Shown here: positions 9,053-18,462 of the stretch, piece after piece | How positions within the stretch are numbered: position 1 is the stretch's first letter | Layout of the letters: each line of letters starts with the position of its first letter | Origin: Bacillus sp. B15-48 | Lineage (GTDB): Bacteria > Bacillota > Bacilli > Bacillales > Cytobacillaceae | Length of the DNA: 64,000 nucleotides | NCBI RefSeq assembly: GCF_016879755.1 | Contig: NZ_WOFU01000001.1 | Span: 248,001-312,000 of the forward strand | Direction: 5' to 3' | Position numbers and translations under genes: made by a program | Notes under the pieces: model-generated | Database searches by the model: none | What the model was told of the DNA's origin: nothing | Seen by the model: the letters and a program-made list of their open reading frames with translations, nothing else

Positions 9053-9108
9053 TTATGGGAGGAGTTTTTTTAAACTTCTCCTTACCTTTGTATTGTGAGT
9101 GATTGCTG

Positions 9109-10947
9109 ATGTCGACTCTTAAAAATCAAATCAAATTTTACATTTCTTCAATCTCGCTATTTGGGATTGTTCTATTTCTTCTATCTATTAATCTCGAAAG
9201 CTTTTCCCATCCATTATGGGTGATGATTTTCGCATTAAGCGGAACAGTCGTATTACTTAATTATAACCACATCCAGCTTCCCCCTAAAGGGAATACACTC
9301 TCAATGGATTCTTCCGTATTTTTAGCCAGTCTATTTTTATTTGGAGTGAATGTAACCTTATTTGTCTTATTTTTAAACACAGCGATTTTAACCTTTTCAC
9401 AACGTAGCAGTATTTGGTGGAAGCATGTACTAAATTTCTCCATCTACTCTTTTATGATTATTCTTTCTTACCATGTCTTTATACTCACTGGAGGCGAAGT
9501 TGGCAATGTTCATCTTACGGACCTCATACCTTATATTTCCTCGCTGAGTGTTTATTTTATCGTAAATGCGGTTTTAGTTGGAGTTTATTTCCTATTAGCT
9601 GAGTCAGAAAATTTAATTACCGTGCTAAAAGGGATGGTAGGCGATACGCTAACTACATATGCTAGTACATTATTATTATCGCTTGTCCTCGTCATTCTTA
9701 TTAGTTCACATAATTTATTCGGATTATTTCTGTTTGTTTGCGTTTCGATTTTATTATCGCAAGCGTTTAAGAAACATTTTGAACTTTATAAAGGGGTCGC
9801 TGCTAAAGCGTCTAAAGATTTTTTAACGGGCTTGAATAATCACGGTTACTTTAAAGAATTATTAGATCAGGAATTAGTAAAAGCACGAGAAAGTGAACAA
9901 GCCTTGAATGTCGCAATCTTAGATATCGATGATTTTAAAAAATATAATGATTTGCATGGGCATATCCAAGGCGACCAGCTCTTGAAGGAATTTGGCGCAT
10001 TATTAAAGGAAGAGACGGAACAGAATGATTTTATTGTCGCTCGATATGGCGGAGAAGAGTTTTCAATCATCATGCCGAAAACCTCGCAAACGGAGGCGTT
10101 AGCCTTTATCAATCGGCTTCGAAAAAAGACGAACGATACTCATTTTGAAGGAGTAAAAGTATTGCCCTACGGCTGCCTTTCGTTTTCAGCTGGGATTGCT
10201 GAATTAGATAAGGAGACGTATAGCACTTCTGAATTGTTGAACAAAGCAGATATAGCATTGTACAGTGTGAAAGAACAAGGAAAGAACATGGTTCGCGTAT
10301 ATAATAAGGATGTGGATTATTCTACACAAAAGACAGTCCATCTTGAAAAGGAATTAGCGGCAGCAGAGCAGCAGTTAAAACTTTTCCTTTCAAAGGATGT
10401 ACACACCTATCGTCATAGCAAACGTGTCTTCCAATATGCGATTGATTTTTCGAAAGTGCTAAAGTTGAATGAAAGTGAACGGAAAACGCTCATCCTCGGC
10501 GCTCTTGTCCACGATATTGGGAAAATTGAGATTCCACGGGAACTTTTAAATAAAACGAGTGAGCTTGAACCACATGAATGGGAACTGATGAAAAAACATG
10601 TCACATGGGGAAAGGAAATCATCTCCATAAACAAACAGCTTGAGAATGTGATTCCACTTGTCGAGCTCCATCATGAGCGCTATGACGGCAATGGCTACCC
10701 TTATGGGATAGAGGGGGAAAGCATCCCTAAATTGGCGCGCATCTTATCTATTATTGACTCTTTTGATGCGATGACGACCGAACGGCCTTATCAAAAGACA
10801 AAATCATTTCAAGAGGCTTTCGTAGAATTAAGAGATTGTGCGGGAACGCAATTTGATGCAAGTTTCGTTGAACCTTTTATTCACATGATTGAAATGAATT
10901 ACGGGTTAAATGGAAACCAGGTTGAATTTACAAATGAAACGAGCTGA
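9109..10947 (+). CDS. Membrane GGDEF / HD-GYP signalling protein
   Basis: Predicted cyclic-di-GMP signalling protein of ~612 aa. Residues ~1-220 form six or more membrane segments. Residues ~235-400 are a GGDEF domain with an intact GGEEF signature (RYGGEEFSIIMPK), so cyclase activity is plausible. The RxxD inhibitory site is not evident before it (EQND instead). Residues ~420-600 are an HD-GYP domain with HDIGK and HHERYDGNGYP, expected to hydrolyse c-di-GMP. Both opposing activities could therefore reside in one protein. The ATG at 9109 is preferred over TTG at 9103 because of GTGAGT spacing, though the site is weak. Confidence 0.88.
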   Translation: MSTLKNQIKFYISSISLFGIVLFLLSINLESFSHPLWVMIFALSGTVVLLNYNHIQLPPKGNTLSMDSSVFLASLFLFGVNVTLFVLFLNTAILTFSQRSSIWWKHVLNFSIYSFMIILSYHVFILTGGEVGNVHLTDLIPYISSLSVYFIVNAVLVGVYFLLAESENLITVLKGMVGDTLTTYASTLLLSLVLVILISSHNLFGLFLFVCVSILLSQAFKKHFELYKGVAAKASKDFLTGLNNHGYFKELLDQELVKARESEQALNVAILDIDDFKKYNDLHGHIQGDQLLKEFGALLKEETEQNDFIVARYGGEEFSIIMPKTSQTEALAFINRLRKKTNDTHFEGVKVLPYGCLSFSAGIAELDKETYSTSELLNKADIALYSVKEQGKNMVRVYNKDVDYSTQKTVHLEKELAAAEQQLKLFLSKDVHTYRHSKRVFQYAIDFSKVLKLNESERKTLILGALVHDIGKIEIPRELLNKTSELEPHEWELMKKHVTWGKEIISINKQLENVIPLVELHHERYDGNGYPYGIEGESIPKLARILSIIDSFDAMTTERPYQKTKSFQEAFVELRDCAGTQFDASFVEPFIHMIEMNYGLNGNQVEFTNETS

Positions 10948-10961
10948 AGACCGAATCCAAA

Positions 10962-11010
10962 AGAAAAAGCACGAAATCCTCGCTATTGGAGGAACTTCAT
11001 GCTTTTTTTA
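10962..11010. terminator. Bidirectional terminator between convergent genes
   Basis: AAAAAGCA...TCCTC-gctattg-GAGGA...TGCTTTTTTT pairs over most of its length, with T runs on both strands. It serves the GGDEF/HD-GYP gene and the converging galU. Confidence 0.85.
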
Positions 11011-11032
11011 CGTGGTTTCTTTGACTCGATTA

Positions 11033-11923
11033 TTAACTTGTTTTTGAATGCTGAGCGAGCTTCTTCTCCATAAAAGCTAATAATTCATCGCGTAAGTCTG
11101 GGCGTTGCAAGGCGAATTCGATTGTCGTTTCGATAAAACCTTGTTTTTCCCCAACATCATAGCGATTTCCTTCAAATTCATAGGCAAATACTCGTTGGAT
11201 TTTATTTAATTTTTGAATCGCATCGGTTAATTGAATTTCATTTCCGGCGCCCATTTCATGTTCATCTAAAAACATAAAAATTTCTGGGTTTAATATGTAG
11301 CGGCCGATTATGGCTAAATTGGAAGGTGCTGTTCCAGGTGCTGGTTTTTCAATAAAATTTTGAACTTGATAGATTCGTTCATCGCCATCATCAATTGGAT
11401 CAATGACTCCATAACGTTGTGTCTCACTCTCATGTACTTTTTTGACTGCAAGGACGGAGGAAAAGCGCTTATTATACTCATCCATCAACTGTGCTAGACA
11501 CGGGACTTCCGATTGTACGATGTCATCTCCTAATAAAACAGCAAATGGCTCATCGCCAATAAACTTTCGCGCACACCAAATCGCGTGCCCTAATCCCTTC
11601 GGTTCTTTTTGGCGGATATAGTGAATATCAATCATAGTAGAAATGCTATGAATGGTTTCCAGCAATTCAAATTTCTGCTTTTCCATCAAATTGTTTTCAA
11701 GCTCCATCGCATGATCGAAATGATCTTCAATCGCCCGTTTTCCTTTTCCTGTTACAATGATGAGATCTTCAATCCCGGACGCAATCGCTTCTTCAACAAT
11801 ATATTGAATCGTCGGTTTGTCGACAATCGGAAGCATTTCTTTCGGCATCGCCTTCGTTGCTGGCAAGAACCTTGTTCCTAATCCAGCTGCTGGAATAATC
11901 GCTTTTCGAACCTTTTGCACCAT
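11033..11923 (-). CDS. galU: UTP-glucose-1-phosphate uridylyltransferase
   Basis: Cytoplasmic enzyme forming UDP-glucose from UTP and glucose-1-phosphate for teichoic acid glycosylation, glycolipids and polysaccharides (GtaB/GalU), ~296 aa. The nucleotide-binding N-terminus is typical ([20 protein letters not shown]), and [19 protein letters not shown] and LGDDIV follow. Length matches the family. The ATG at 11923 is chosen over 11947 because AAAGGGGG lies about six bases upstream. It is monocistronic, with a terminator beyond its 3' end. Confidence 0.95.
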   Translation of the reverse strand: MVQKVRKAIIPAAGLGTRFLPATKAMPKEMLPIVDKPTIQYIVEEAIASGIEDLIIVTGKGKRAIEDHFDHAMELENNLMEKQKFELLETIHSISTMIDIHYIRQKEPKGLGHAIWCARKFIGDEPFAVLLGDDIVQSEVPCLAQLMDEYNKRFSSVLAVKKVHESETQRYGVIDPIDDGDERIYQVQNFIEKPAPGTAPSNLAIIGRYILNPEIFMFLDEHEMGAGNEIQLTDAIQKLNKIQRVFAYEFEGNRYDVGEKQGFIETTIEFALQRPDLRDELLAFMEKKLAQHSKTS

Positions 11924-12197
11924 CTCATCCCCCTTTAATCTGCACATCTCTCTTATGTTTCATTTTATCTCAGAATTCTTAGTTTAAGAAGTCATTAAAT
12001 TATAAATTTTCCGTCTTTTATATTTGTATTCATAATGAAAGGTGTATTAGATGTGAATTTTTATTTTTTTAAGTTGTCGTGCGATTTATTTCCCAAACTG
12101 AGTTATAAAAATATTTCTCCCTCTCTGCTTGCCCAGATCGTCACCAAAAATGAAATTCTGTATAAACTGGAATAAAGGTGTTAAAGGGGTGGAAATA

Positions 12198-12374
12198 ATG
12201 CTACTTGAATTAACCCTTTATCTTCTAATTGGCTTCCTTGGCTTGTTAGCTTTCAAAGCACAGTCTCCAAGAGTCTTCATTAGCGACCTCCGTTTTGTCC
12301 TTTGTTGGCCATACTATTTTCTATTAAAATATGTCGAATCGATTGATGATGCGAAACGGAATAGCCGCAGATGA
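12198..12374 (+). CDS. Small membrane protein, 58 aa
   Basis: Start ATG at 12198 with AAAGGGGTGG upstream. One N-terminal hydrophobic segment (LLELTLYLLIGFLGLLAF), a second weaker one (FVLCWPYYFLLKY), then a charged tail DDAKRNSRR. The open frame reaches back to 12129 on a TTG, without a ribosome binding site. I do not recognise a family. Confidence 0.6.
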   Translation: MLLELTLYLLIGFLGLLAFKAQSPRVFISDLRFVLCWPYYFLLKYVESIDDAKRNSRR

Positions 12375-12524
12375 AAAATCATTATTTCGACATAACAAAA
12401 AGCTCTATTTTCGTTAATAGAGCTTGATTTTCTTCTGTAAAAAACCGCAGACAAAACTGATACAACCCACATTTTAAGCAATATAACGAGTACTTCAATA
12501 ATACATGGTGGAAAAATATGCCTT

Positions 12525-12690
12525 TTATGGAGTAAAGTTGTGATTTTGTAGAGTAAACGTGTAAAACCGTAGAATATATGGGTTAAACCGTAGAATATAT
12601 GGGTCAAACCGTAGAATAACGTGTTCGTTTCGTAGAGTACTTGGATAGAACGGACAAAAAGATTGATCAAACCGTACAAAATCTATGAAA
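12525..12690. repeat. Imperfect 21-bp tandem repeat
   Basis: Two adjacent units at 12567-12587 and 12588-12608 read CCGTAGAATATATGGGT(T/C)AAA. Degenerate units lie on both sides (GTAGAGTAAACGTGTAAAA; CCGTAGAATAACGTGTTCG; CGTAGAGTACTTGGATAGA; CCGTACAAAATC). Because 21 is divisible by three, a repetitive minus-strand frame (FYGLTHI) results. I regard it as non-coding. Confidence 0.8.
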
Positions 12691-12769
12691 AACTGAACAA
12701 AAGTGCAAGCTCATTGGTCAGCCCCGGAGCTGGATCCACACCTTGAACATTTTATAAGTTGCTAAACAA

Positions 12770-12806
12770 TAAAAAAAAGCCCAGCACCACAATGGCTGGA
12801 CTCCTC
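12770..12806 (-). terminator. Terminator of fetB
   Basis: Minus strand AGTCCAGC...GCTGGGCT followed by eight T residues, directly after the fetB stop. Confidence 0.88.
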
Positions 12807-12813
12807 TTACTAT

Positions 12814-13560
12814 TCATTTTAGCATTTGCATGCGTTCATTGAATAAGGTTGGATAGGAAAGAAAACCGAGAAGAACACTAGTGACCGCCGCTGTTGTAAG
12901 GAGCAAGAATAGGATAAGCAACTGAAACTGGACTGCTAGAACCGGATCGGCTCCAGCAATAATTTGGCCGCTCATCATTCCTGGCAACTGGACAAGACCA
13001 ACCGTTTTTTGGCTCTCAATTGTCGGAATCATGCTCGCTTTAATTGATGAGATGAGCTGAGTATGAATCGCTTGTTTTGGTGTACCCCCGAGCGATAGAA
13101 TCAGCTCCGTTTGATCCTCATTTGCTTCAACTTCTGCAGTGAACCGGTTTAGGAAAAGGATGGCTAGCACCATGGAATTGCCAATCACCATGCCGCTGAT
13201 GGAAATGATGTATTGGGCCTCTGGCGGCGTTATTCCAAAGCCTAACAAAATGCTCTGCGTTAACACTTCAACAAATACTAATGTAACAGCCACTTTCCAT
13301 GTAATGCCTCGAATTTTCGCCCCTTTTTTTCGGGCATTTTGCGTTGCGGCCACAATCATTAAAGTCACCATTAGAAAAATAAACAAATAGCTTTCTGAGT
13401 CAAAGACGAATTGCAGAACATACCCGATGATGAGCAACTGAATGATGGAACGAACAGTCGCGATGACAGTATCTTTTTCAAGTCCTAAGCGCAATGTTTT
13501 TGATAAGACGAGAGGAATGAGAACAAAGATTAATGTAAGCGATAATGTGAGCAAATTCAT
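12814..13560 (-). CDS. fetB: FetB-family ABC transporter permease
   Basis: Polytopic membrane protein of the FetB/YbbM (UPF0014) family, 248 aa, about seven membrane segments. In E. coli FetAB contributes to iron export and oxidative-stress resistance; the B. subtilis pair is YjkA/YjkB. The family-typical start (LSKTLRLGLEKDTVIATVRSIIQLLIIGYVL) and the central GMVIGNSMV and QLPGMMSGQI motifs are visible. It overlaps the fetA stop by four bases (13557-13560), so it is translationally coupled to the ATPase gene. Substrate assignment rests on homology only. Confidence 0.9.
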   Translation of the reverse strand: MNLLTLSLTLIFVLIPLVLSKTLRLGLEKDTVIATVRSIIQLLIIGYVLQFVFDSESYLFIFLMVTLMIVAATQNARKKGAKIRGITWKVAVTLVFVEVLTQSILLGFGITPPEAQYIISISGMVIGNSMVLAILFLNRFTAEVEANEDQTELILSLGGTPKQAIHTQLISSIKASMIPTIESQKTVGLVQLPGMMSGQIIAGADPVLAVQFQLLILFLLLTTAAVTSVLLGFLSYPTLFNERMQMLK

Positions 13561-14288
13561 TCTTCTTCCCCTTTCACAAAGTGGTTGACTCTTTCATTCG
13601 TCGGCGATTTTAATAGCTCACTTTCTCCTGTTTCGACCAGTTCTCCTTCCATCATGACCCATGTGTAATTCCCAACTGTCAGTGCTTGCTGTAAATTATG
13701 AGTAATCCAAATGAAAGTGACTCCGTATTTCTCATTGATTTTTACAATCAGCTCCTGAATTTCCTGTGTGGAGGTTCGATCAAGTGAAGAAGTGATTTCA
13801 TCGAGCAATAAAATTTGCGGACGATTCACCAATGTTCGCGCAATCGATACTTTTTGCCGTTGCCCTCCAGACAAATCCTTAATGTTTCGGTCGAGATAGT
13901 CGGGCGCTAAGCCGACATCATTTAATAATTCTTCGCCCTCTTGCTTAGCTAGTTTTTTCCCTTGCAACTCGAGGGGCAAATTTAAGTTGTCCAATACACT
14001 GCCATTTACCATTGGCGCACTTTGAAGAGCGATTCCGACCAAACGGCGTAACTCCACTGGTTGATACGTATCGATGTTTTTATTTTTAATAAAAATTTCT
14101 CCTGAACTTGGCGAACGTAAGCCGTTGCAGAGCTTAAGGAGAGTCGACTTTCTCGCTCCGGAAGGGCCAACTAGCGTCGTTATCTTTCCCTCGGGAAACG
14201 ACCCGGTAATTTCTGTTAAAATTTGCATTCCATCAACAGAATAACTCACGTTTTGAAAATGGATTGCAGGTTCATATTGGTGTACCAC
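13557..14288 (-). CDS. fetA: FetA-family ABC ATPase with altered Walker A
   Basis: ATP-binding partner of FetB, 243 aa. The signature LSGGQRQK, Walker B ILLLDEITSSLD and switch region TFIWITHN are intact. Walker A reads GPSGARKST (residues 41-49): the invariant glycine before the lysine is arginine, encoded by AGA at 14151-14153 where GGA would be expected, a single G-to-A difference. This should severely disturb the phosphate-binding loop, so the pump may be inactive or the base may be a sequencing error. The remainder of the gene is unbroken and its partner is intact. Confidence 0.88.
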   Translation of the reverse strand: MVHQYEPAIHFQNVSYSVDGMQILTEITGSFPEGKITTLVGPSGARKSTLLKLCNGLRSPSSGEIFIKNKNIDTYQPVELRRLVGIALQSAPMVNGSVLDNLNLPLELQGKKLAKQEGEELLNDVGLAPDYLDRNIKDLSGGQRQKVSIARTLVNRPQILLLDEITSSLDRTSTQEIQELIVKINEKYGVTFIWITHNLQQALTVGNYTWVMMEGELVETGESELLKSPTNERVNHFVKGEEE

Positions 14289-14377
14289 TACTTCACATCC
14301 TAGTATACATATTCTATGTATTGATCATATCTATTCTAATTATCACAAATACTTGTTGCAACTTATTACCGACAAAA

Positions 14378-14416
14378 GTCAAAAAGCTTGCTGAGTGTTC
14401 TCTGCAAGCTTTTTAT
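14378..14416. terminator. Strong bidirectional hairpin terminator
   Basis: AAAAAGCTTGC-tgagtgttctct-GCAAGCTTTTT is a perfect 11-bp stem with T runs on both strands. It lies between fetA and the 108-bp repeats, where it could stop transcription coming from the doxX genes. Confidence 0.8.
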
Positions 14417-14499
14417 CGGGATGATGGTAGAGTTTTTGTGTTGGTGCACAGATTGTTAAATAATTGAGATTCTCAAATTCTGTTTCTACCTTTTTTCAT

Positions 14500-14850
14500 G
14501 ATGTTATTCTCTTCTAGTTGTCTGAAGCTTGTCTAAGATGTTTAGCTATTCTAGCTGTGGTGCTGATCGATGGTGTTATTCTTCTTTTCACGTGCTAGCC
14601 TGACTTTGATGTTATTCTCTTCTAGTTGTCTGAAGCTTGTCTAAGATGTTTAGCTATTCTAGTTGCGGTGTTGATCGATGATGTTATTCTTCTTTTTACG
14701 TGCTAGCCTGACTTTGATGTTATTCTCTTCTAGATGTCTGAAGCTTGTCTATGATGTTTATCTATTCTAGATGCGGTGCTGATCGATGATGTTATTCTTC
14801 TTTTCATGCGTTAGCCTGACTTTGATGTTATTCTCTGCAAGTTGGATATG
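14500..14850. repeat. 108-bp direct tandem repeat, 3.2 copies
   Basis: Units begin at 14500, 14608, 14716 and 14824 with GATGTTATTCTC, a constant 108-bp period. Three complete copies differ at a few positions only, and a fourth is cut short. Inside each unit a related GATGTTATTCTTCTTTTC segment occurs about 70 bases after the start. No ribosome binding site or sustained frame is seen, so it appears non-coding. Confidence 0.92.
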
Positions 14851-14911
14851 ATTCCTATGATGACGAGGTTTCAATCAAGCTGTTATTCTACTGTTTTTTG
14901 TCTACTGGATG

Positions 14912-15427
14912 TTATGCTGTTTCTTTCACAGGTACGTCTACGTTTTTATTTAACGTTTTGCGAAGGAATGGCATCACATAGCGGTCTAAGCCGATGCGGC
15001 CTGCGTTGTAGCCTGCGAATAAGATGATTCCGCCTAATAGCACATCCATCGGATTCGAAGAAACGGTACCAGCAAACATGAAGCTGAAGTTCATCAAAAG
15101 ACCGAAGAACGCTGCAGCCGTTGTAAAGCAGCCAAGAATTAACCCTAAGCCTACAAGAAACTCACCCATTGGAATCATAAAGTTGAACAAGCCAATATTC
15201 GGAAGTGCAAAGGCTTCTAGGAATGAAACATACCAGCCGTAAACCATTGTTCCGTCTGAACCCATGACCGGATTGGCCACTGCATTATTTAAATATCCAG
15301 CTGCATTAAAGCCATCACCAGTCAATTTTCCCCAGCCAGCTGTCATCCAGTGGAAGCCAAGATATAAACGAAGAACAGTTAGAACACCGGCAGCAATTTT
15401 GTTTTCTCTTAAAAATTTAGCAAACAT
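14912..15427 (-). CDS. DoxX-family membrane protein 1
   Basis: Small integral membrane protein of the DoxX family, ~171 aa, with about four membrane segments. Members are quinone- or redox-associated in some organisms, but the function here is unknown. Motifs include FHWMTAGWGKL, MGEFLVGLGLILG and the C-terminal ILFAGYNAGRIGLDRYVMPFLR. The ATG at 15427 has AAGGAGAGG upstream; the open frame to 15550 adds an unsupported leader. The neighbour at 15721-16227 is a close paralogue, so this is a tandem duplication. Confidence 0.85.
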   Translation of the reverse strand: MFAKFLRENKIAAGVLTVLRLYLGFHWMTAGWGKLTGDGFNAAGYLNNAVANPVMGSDGTMVYGWYVSFLEAFALPNIGLFNFMIPMGEFLVGLGLILGCFTTAAAFFGLLMNFSFMFAGTVSSNPMDVLLGGIILFAGYNAGRIGLDRYVMPFLRKTLNKNVDVPVKETA

Positions 15428-15625
15428 AAGGACCTCTCCTTTTCGAAAGAAATGATTTAAATGATTGATTAATAAGTACACTCTTACTATATCAGATACC
15501 ACCGTAAAAACAGTGAGTATGCTAACAAGTTCACAAATCGTCCAAAACATATTGACGTTTTTTTGTCAGTTACAAAAAACACAAACCTCAATGGGAATAG
15601 ATGCCAAAAATTAGGGGGAATCAAA

Positions 15626-15665
15626 AAAATATCCTGCTGGGAATTCCCTACAGGATTTTGGTGTA
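15626..15665 (-). terminator. Terminator of doxX paralogue 2
   Basis: Minus strand AAATCCTG...CAGGATATTTTTTTG, with an inner GGGAATTCCC palindrome, just after the second DoxX gene. Confidence 0.8.
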
Positions 15666-15720
15666 TTTTAGAAGGGTGAAGGGAGGTGTTTCACTATTGG
15701 TACATTGCAAGAAAAAAGAC

Positions 15721-16227
15721 TTAGTTGACTACTGGGTCTTTCTCTTTAGTGAAACCTGTTCGGAGATAAGGAACGACCCAACGATCTAAGCCATAGCGAC
15801 CTGCGTTGTAGCCGGCAAATAAAATAATTCCACCTAAAAGGATGTCCATCGGATTGGATGAAACGGTACCAGCAAACATGAAGCTAAAGTTCATTAACAG
15901 ACCGAAAAACGCTGCGGCTGTTGTTAAACAACCAAGAATTAAACCTAAACCGACGAGAAATTCACCTATCGGGATAAGAAAGTTGAATACCCCGAGGTTC
16001 GGCAAAGCAAATCTTTCGAGAAAACCAACATACCAGCCATATACCGGCGCTCCATCAGGTCCTGTTACCGGATTGGCCACCGCATTTTGCAGATAACCTG
16101 TTGCATCAAAGCCACCACCTGCCAACTTTCCCCATCCTACCGTTAACCAATGAAACCCTAAATACAAACGAAGCACAGTTAAAATTCCAGCAGCAATATT
16201 GCTTTTCCTCAACCAGTTAGCAAACAT
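15721..16227 (-). CDS. DoxX-family membrane protein 2
   Basis: Paralogue of the preceding DoxX protein, ~168 aa. It shares FHWLTVGWGKLAGGGFDATGYL, GEFLVGLGLILGCLTTAAAFFGLLMNFSFMFAGTVSSNPMD and the GYNAGRYGLDRWV end. The central third is almost identical between the two, including at the DNA level. The ATG at 16227 is placed 11 bases after AAAGGAG; an in-frame GTG at 16239 abuts the Shine-Dalgarno and is unlikely. A terminator follows, so the two paralogues may be separate transcripts. Confidence 0.85.
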   Translation of the reverse strand: MFANWLRKSNIAAGILTVLRLYLGFHWLTVGWGKLAGGGFDATGYLQNAVANPVTGPDGAPVYGWYVGFLERFALPNLGVFNFLIPIGEFLVGLGLILGCLTTAAAFFGLLMNFSFMFAGTVSSNPMDILLGGIILFAGYNAGRYGLDRWVVPYLRTGFTKEKDPVVN

Positions 16228-16434
16228 AAAAAACAACACTCCTTTCGCTTAAAAATTATCCTTCCCTTTTTTTCGCGTACATATGTAAACCTTTGGGAGA
16301 ACCTGTAGTGAATTGTTATATTAAAATGTGGGGGTACAATAGCCACTGTACCACAGCAACATACACTACATTTTTAATTGAAAATGATGAACAGAAAAAT
16401 AGTGTTGTGTTTTTATTTAAGGTTAGGCTCTGTC

Positions 16435-16690
16435 GGCTATGACTGAATGATGATTTCACTGAGCCTGAAAAATAAACGGAAAAATTCCCGCTAAACTGGG
16501 AAATAACGATATTTCCTTAAAAATAAGGGGAGTTTTTCCGTTTATATGAACAAAATCGTTGGATTTTGTCTGATTTAGAGCAGTTAAGCGGAAAATCTCC
16601 GCTTATATCCGCTTCTTAAGCTTCTCCTATCTACATTAGCAGGAAATTTCCCGCTTATTCTTCTCAACCCTACACAAAAATCGATACGGA
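16435..16690. repeat. Cluster of GCGGAAA...TTTCCGC inverted repeats, copy A
   Basis: Four related short inverted repeats occur, such as AAGCGGAAAATCTCCGCTTA, AATAAGGGGAGTTTTTCCG and GCAGGAAATTTCCCGCTTAT. Each could form a 6-8 bp stem. The same motif recurs in a second cluster at 53935-54135. No gene is present between 16228 and 16935. Confidence 0.75.
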
Positions 16691-16765
16691 GAAGGCGAAA
16701 ATGGTTTGCAAACATCTTAATGAGTAAAATTCGCAATCCAAACAATTAGCTATTACAAATAAAAT

Positions 16766-16799
16766 AGCAAGGGTATAAACCCTTGCTGTTTTTTAAATC
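16766..16799. terminator. Terminator of the MFS transporter gene
   Basis: AGCAAGGG-tataaa-CCCTTGCT, perfect 8-bp stem, with T-rich flanks on both strands (GTTTTTT on plus, ATTTTATTT on minus). It lies beyond the MFS gene's 3' end. Confidence 0.8.
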
Positions 16800-16935
16800 T
16801 CTCTAGCCTTACAAATTGCCCTACATTTTATAGTGCAAAAAGGTTTACATTTTCCTGTACAAATTGACGTTTTGCGATAGGAAACGGAACCCGTTAGGTT
16901 GTATCCCCTCTCATAAGTTCCATATAATCACGTGC

Positions 16936-18462
16936 CTACACCATTTCTGGCTCGATTTTCTTCTCTGTTTGCTTATCATCTAACGGATCGGCAGCTTGTT
17001 TCGCTCGCTTCATAAAGAAGGCGAGAACAAGGGCGATTCCAGAAATAAAGGTCGCAACTAAAAAGGCATCATTGATTCCCTCAAGCATCGCTTTCATTAC
17101 AATTTGTTGCTGCAATTCAGCTAGCGCAGCTTCGGTCGGTGTTCCTGTCATTTCCTTCATAGCGGATTCAGTAAATTGAGTCGTATATACTGCTTGCCGA
17201 TTCGACATCACAGTAATCAATAAAGCCGTCCCAATCGCACCAGAAACTTGTTGTAACGTATTATTCACGGCGGTCCCATGCGGGTAATAACGAGGCGGCA
17301 ACTGGTTTAAGCCATTTGTTTGAACAGGCATCAAAACCATTGACATCCCAAGCATCCGAATGGTGTGAATGACAGTAATATACGTAAATGAAGTTTCAAA
17401 CGTTAAAATACTTAAATAGTAGGTTGGAACCGTTGTTAATACTAATCCGGTAACAACGAGAGCGCGCCCACCAAACTTATCAAATAGCCTTCCAGTAACA
17501 GGTGACATAAAAGCATTCAAGATTGCACCTGGCATTAACATTAACCCTGCTTCAAGTGGTGAAAAGCCGCGAACAGTTTGCACGAAAATCGGCAGCAGCA
17601 ACATTCCCGAAAACAACGACATCGTTACAACCGATGAAATGACGGATGATAAAGTAAACATTGGATGTTTATACACATCAAAATTAAGCATTGGTTCTTT
17701 TAGCTTCGCTTGACGTTTCACAAATAAAAACAAAGAAATGGCTCCAATAATAATCGTTAAGTATACTTGCGGACTTCCCCAGCCTGCATTTCCGGCAGCA
17801 CTGAACCCATATAAAAGGCCCCCAAACCCAACACTTGATAATAAAAGTGAGAAGACATCAAGCTTTATATCGACTTTCTCTTTTTTATCTTTTAGCATAA
17901 AAACACCGAATAAAAAGACAGCGACGGCAATTGGCGCAATAAAGTAGAATAACGCTCTCCATTGGTAATGTTCAATGATCAACCCTGATAATGTAGGACC
18001 AATCGCGGGCGCAAACATTAAAATAAGACCGAAAATCCCCATTGCTGTTCCCCGTTTTTCAATCGGAAAACTCACTAACATTACATTCATTAATAATGGC
18101 ATCATAATTGCTGAACCGGCAGCTTGAAGCATTCTAGCAAGTAGAAGTACACTGAAAAAATCAGAAAAACCGGCGACAATCGTCCCAACTGTAAATAACC
18201 CCATCGCTGTTAAAAATAATTTGCGAACAGAGTATTTTTGAATTAAAAATGCAGTTGTTGGAATCATAATTCCATTTACAAGCATAAATCCTGTCGTTAA
18301 CCACTGGACGATTGAAGGGCCAACTTCAAACTCCACCATAATTGAAGGAAGTGCAACATTTAATAATGTATTATTTAAAAAAGAAATAAATGCCCCAATC
18401 ATTAGAACGCTAAGAATTCCGTATGGTGGACGCTTTGTCTGTTTGTTGTTGGATTGTTCCAT
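16936..18462 (-). CDS. MFS drug efflux transporter (DHA2, EmrB/QacA type)
   Basis: Proton-coupled multidrug exporter, ~508 aa, with about 14 membrane segments, the DHA2 layout. It starts with a hydrophilic MEQSNNKQTKRPPYG and then the first helix. Motifs seen are FLNNTLLNVALPSIM in helix 1, LARMLQAAGSAIMMPLLMNV, and GPTLSGLIIEHYQWRALF (motif C region). The ATG at 18462 has AGGGGGA upstream. The divergent TetR gene at 18656 is the obvious regulator. Substrate cannot be read from sequence. Confidence 0.92.
   Translation of the reverse strand: MEQSNNKQTKRPPYGILSVLMIGAFISFLNNTLLNVALPSIMVEFEVGPSIVQWLTTGFMLVNGIMIPTTAFLIQKYSVRKLFLTAMGLFTVGTIVAGFSDFFSVLLLARMLQAAGSAIMMPLLMNVMLVSFPIEKRGTAMGIFGLILMFAPAIGPTLSGLIIEHYQWRALFYFIAPIAVAVFLFGVFMLKDKKEKVDIKLDVFSLLLSSVGFGGLLYGFSAAGNAGWGSPQVYLTIIIGAISLFLFVKRQAKLKEPMLNFDVYKHPMFTLSSVISSVVTMSLFSGMLLLPIFVQTVRGFSPLEAGLMLMPGAILNAFMSPVTGRLFDKFGGRALVVTGLVLTTVPTYYLSILTFETSFTYITVIHTIRMLGMSMVLMPVQTNGLNQLPPRYYPHGTAVNNTLQQVSGAIGTALLITVMSNRQAVYTTQFTESAMKEMTGTPTEAALAELQQQIVMKAMLEGINDAFLVATFISGIALVLAFFMKRAKQAADPLDDKQTEKKIEPEMV

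Noticed and set aside
12314-12679. 121-codon minus-strand frame with FYGLTHI repeats
   Set aside because: A product of the 21-bp tandem repeat, whose length is a multiple of three; no start signals.
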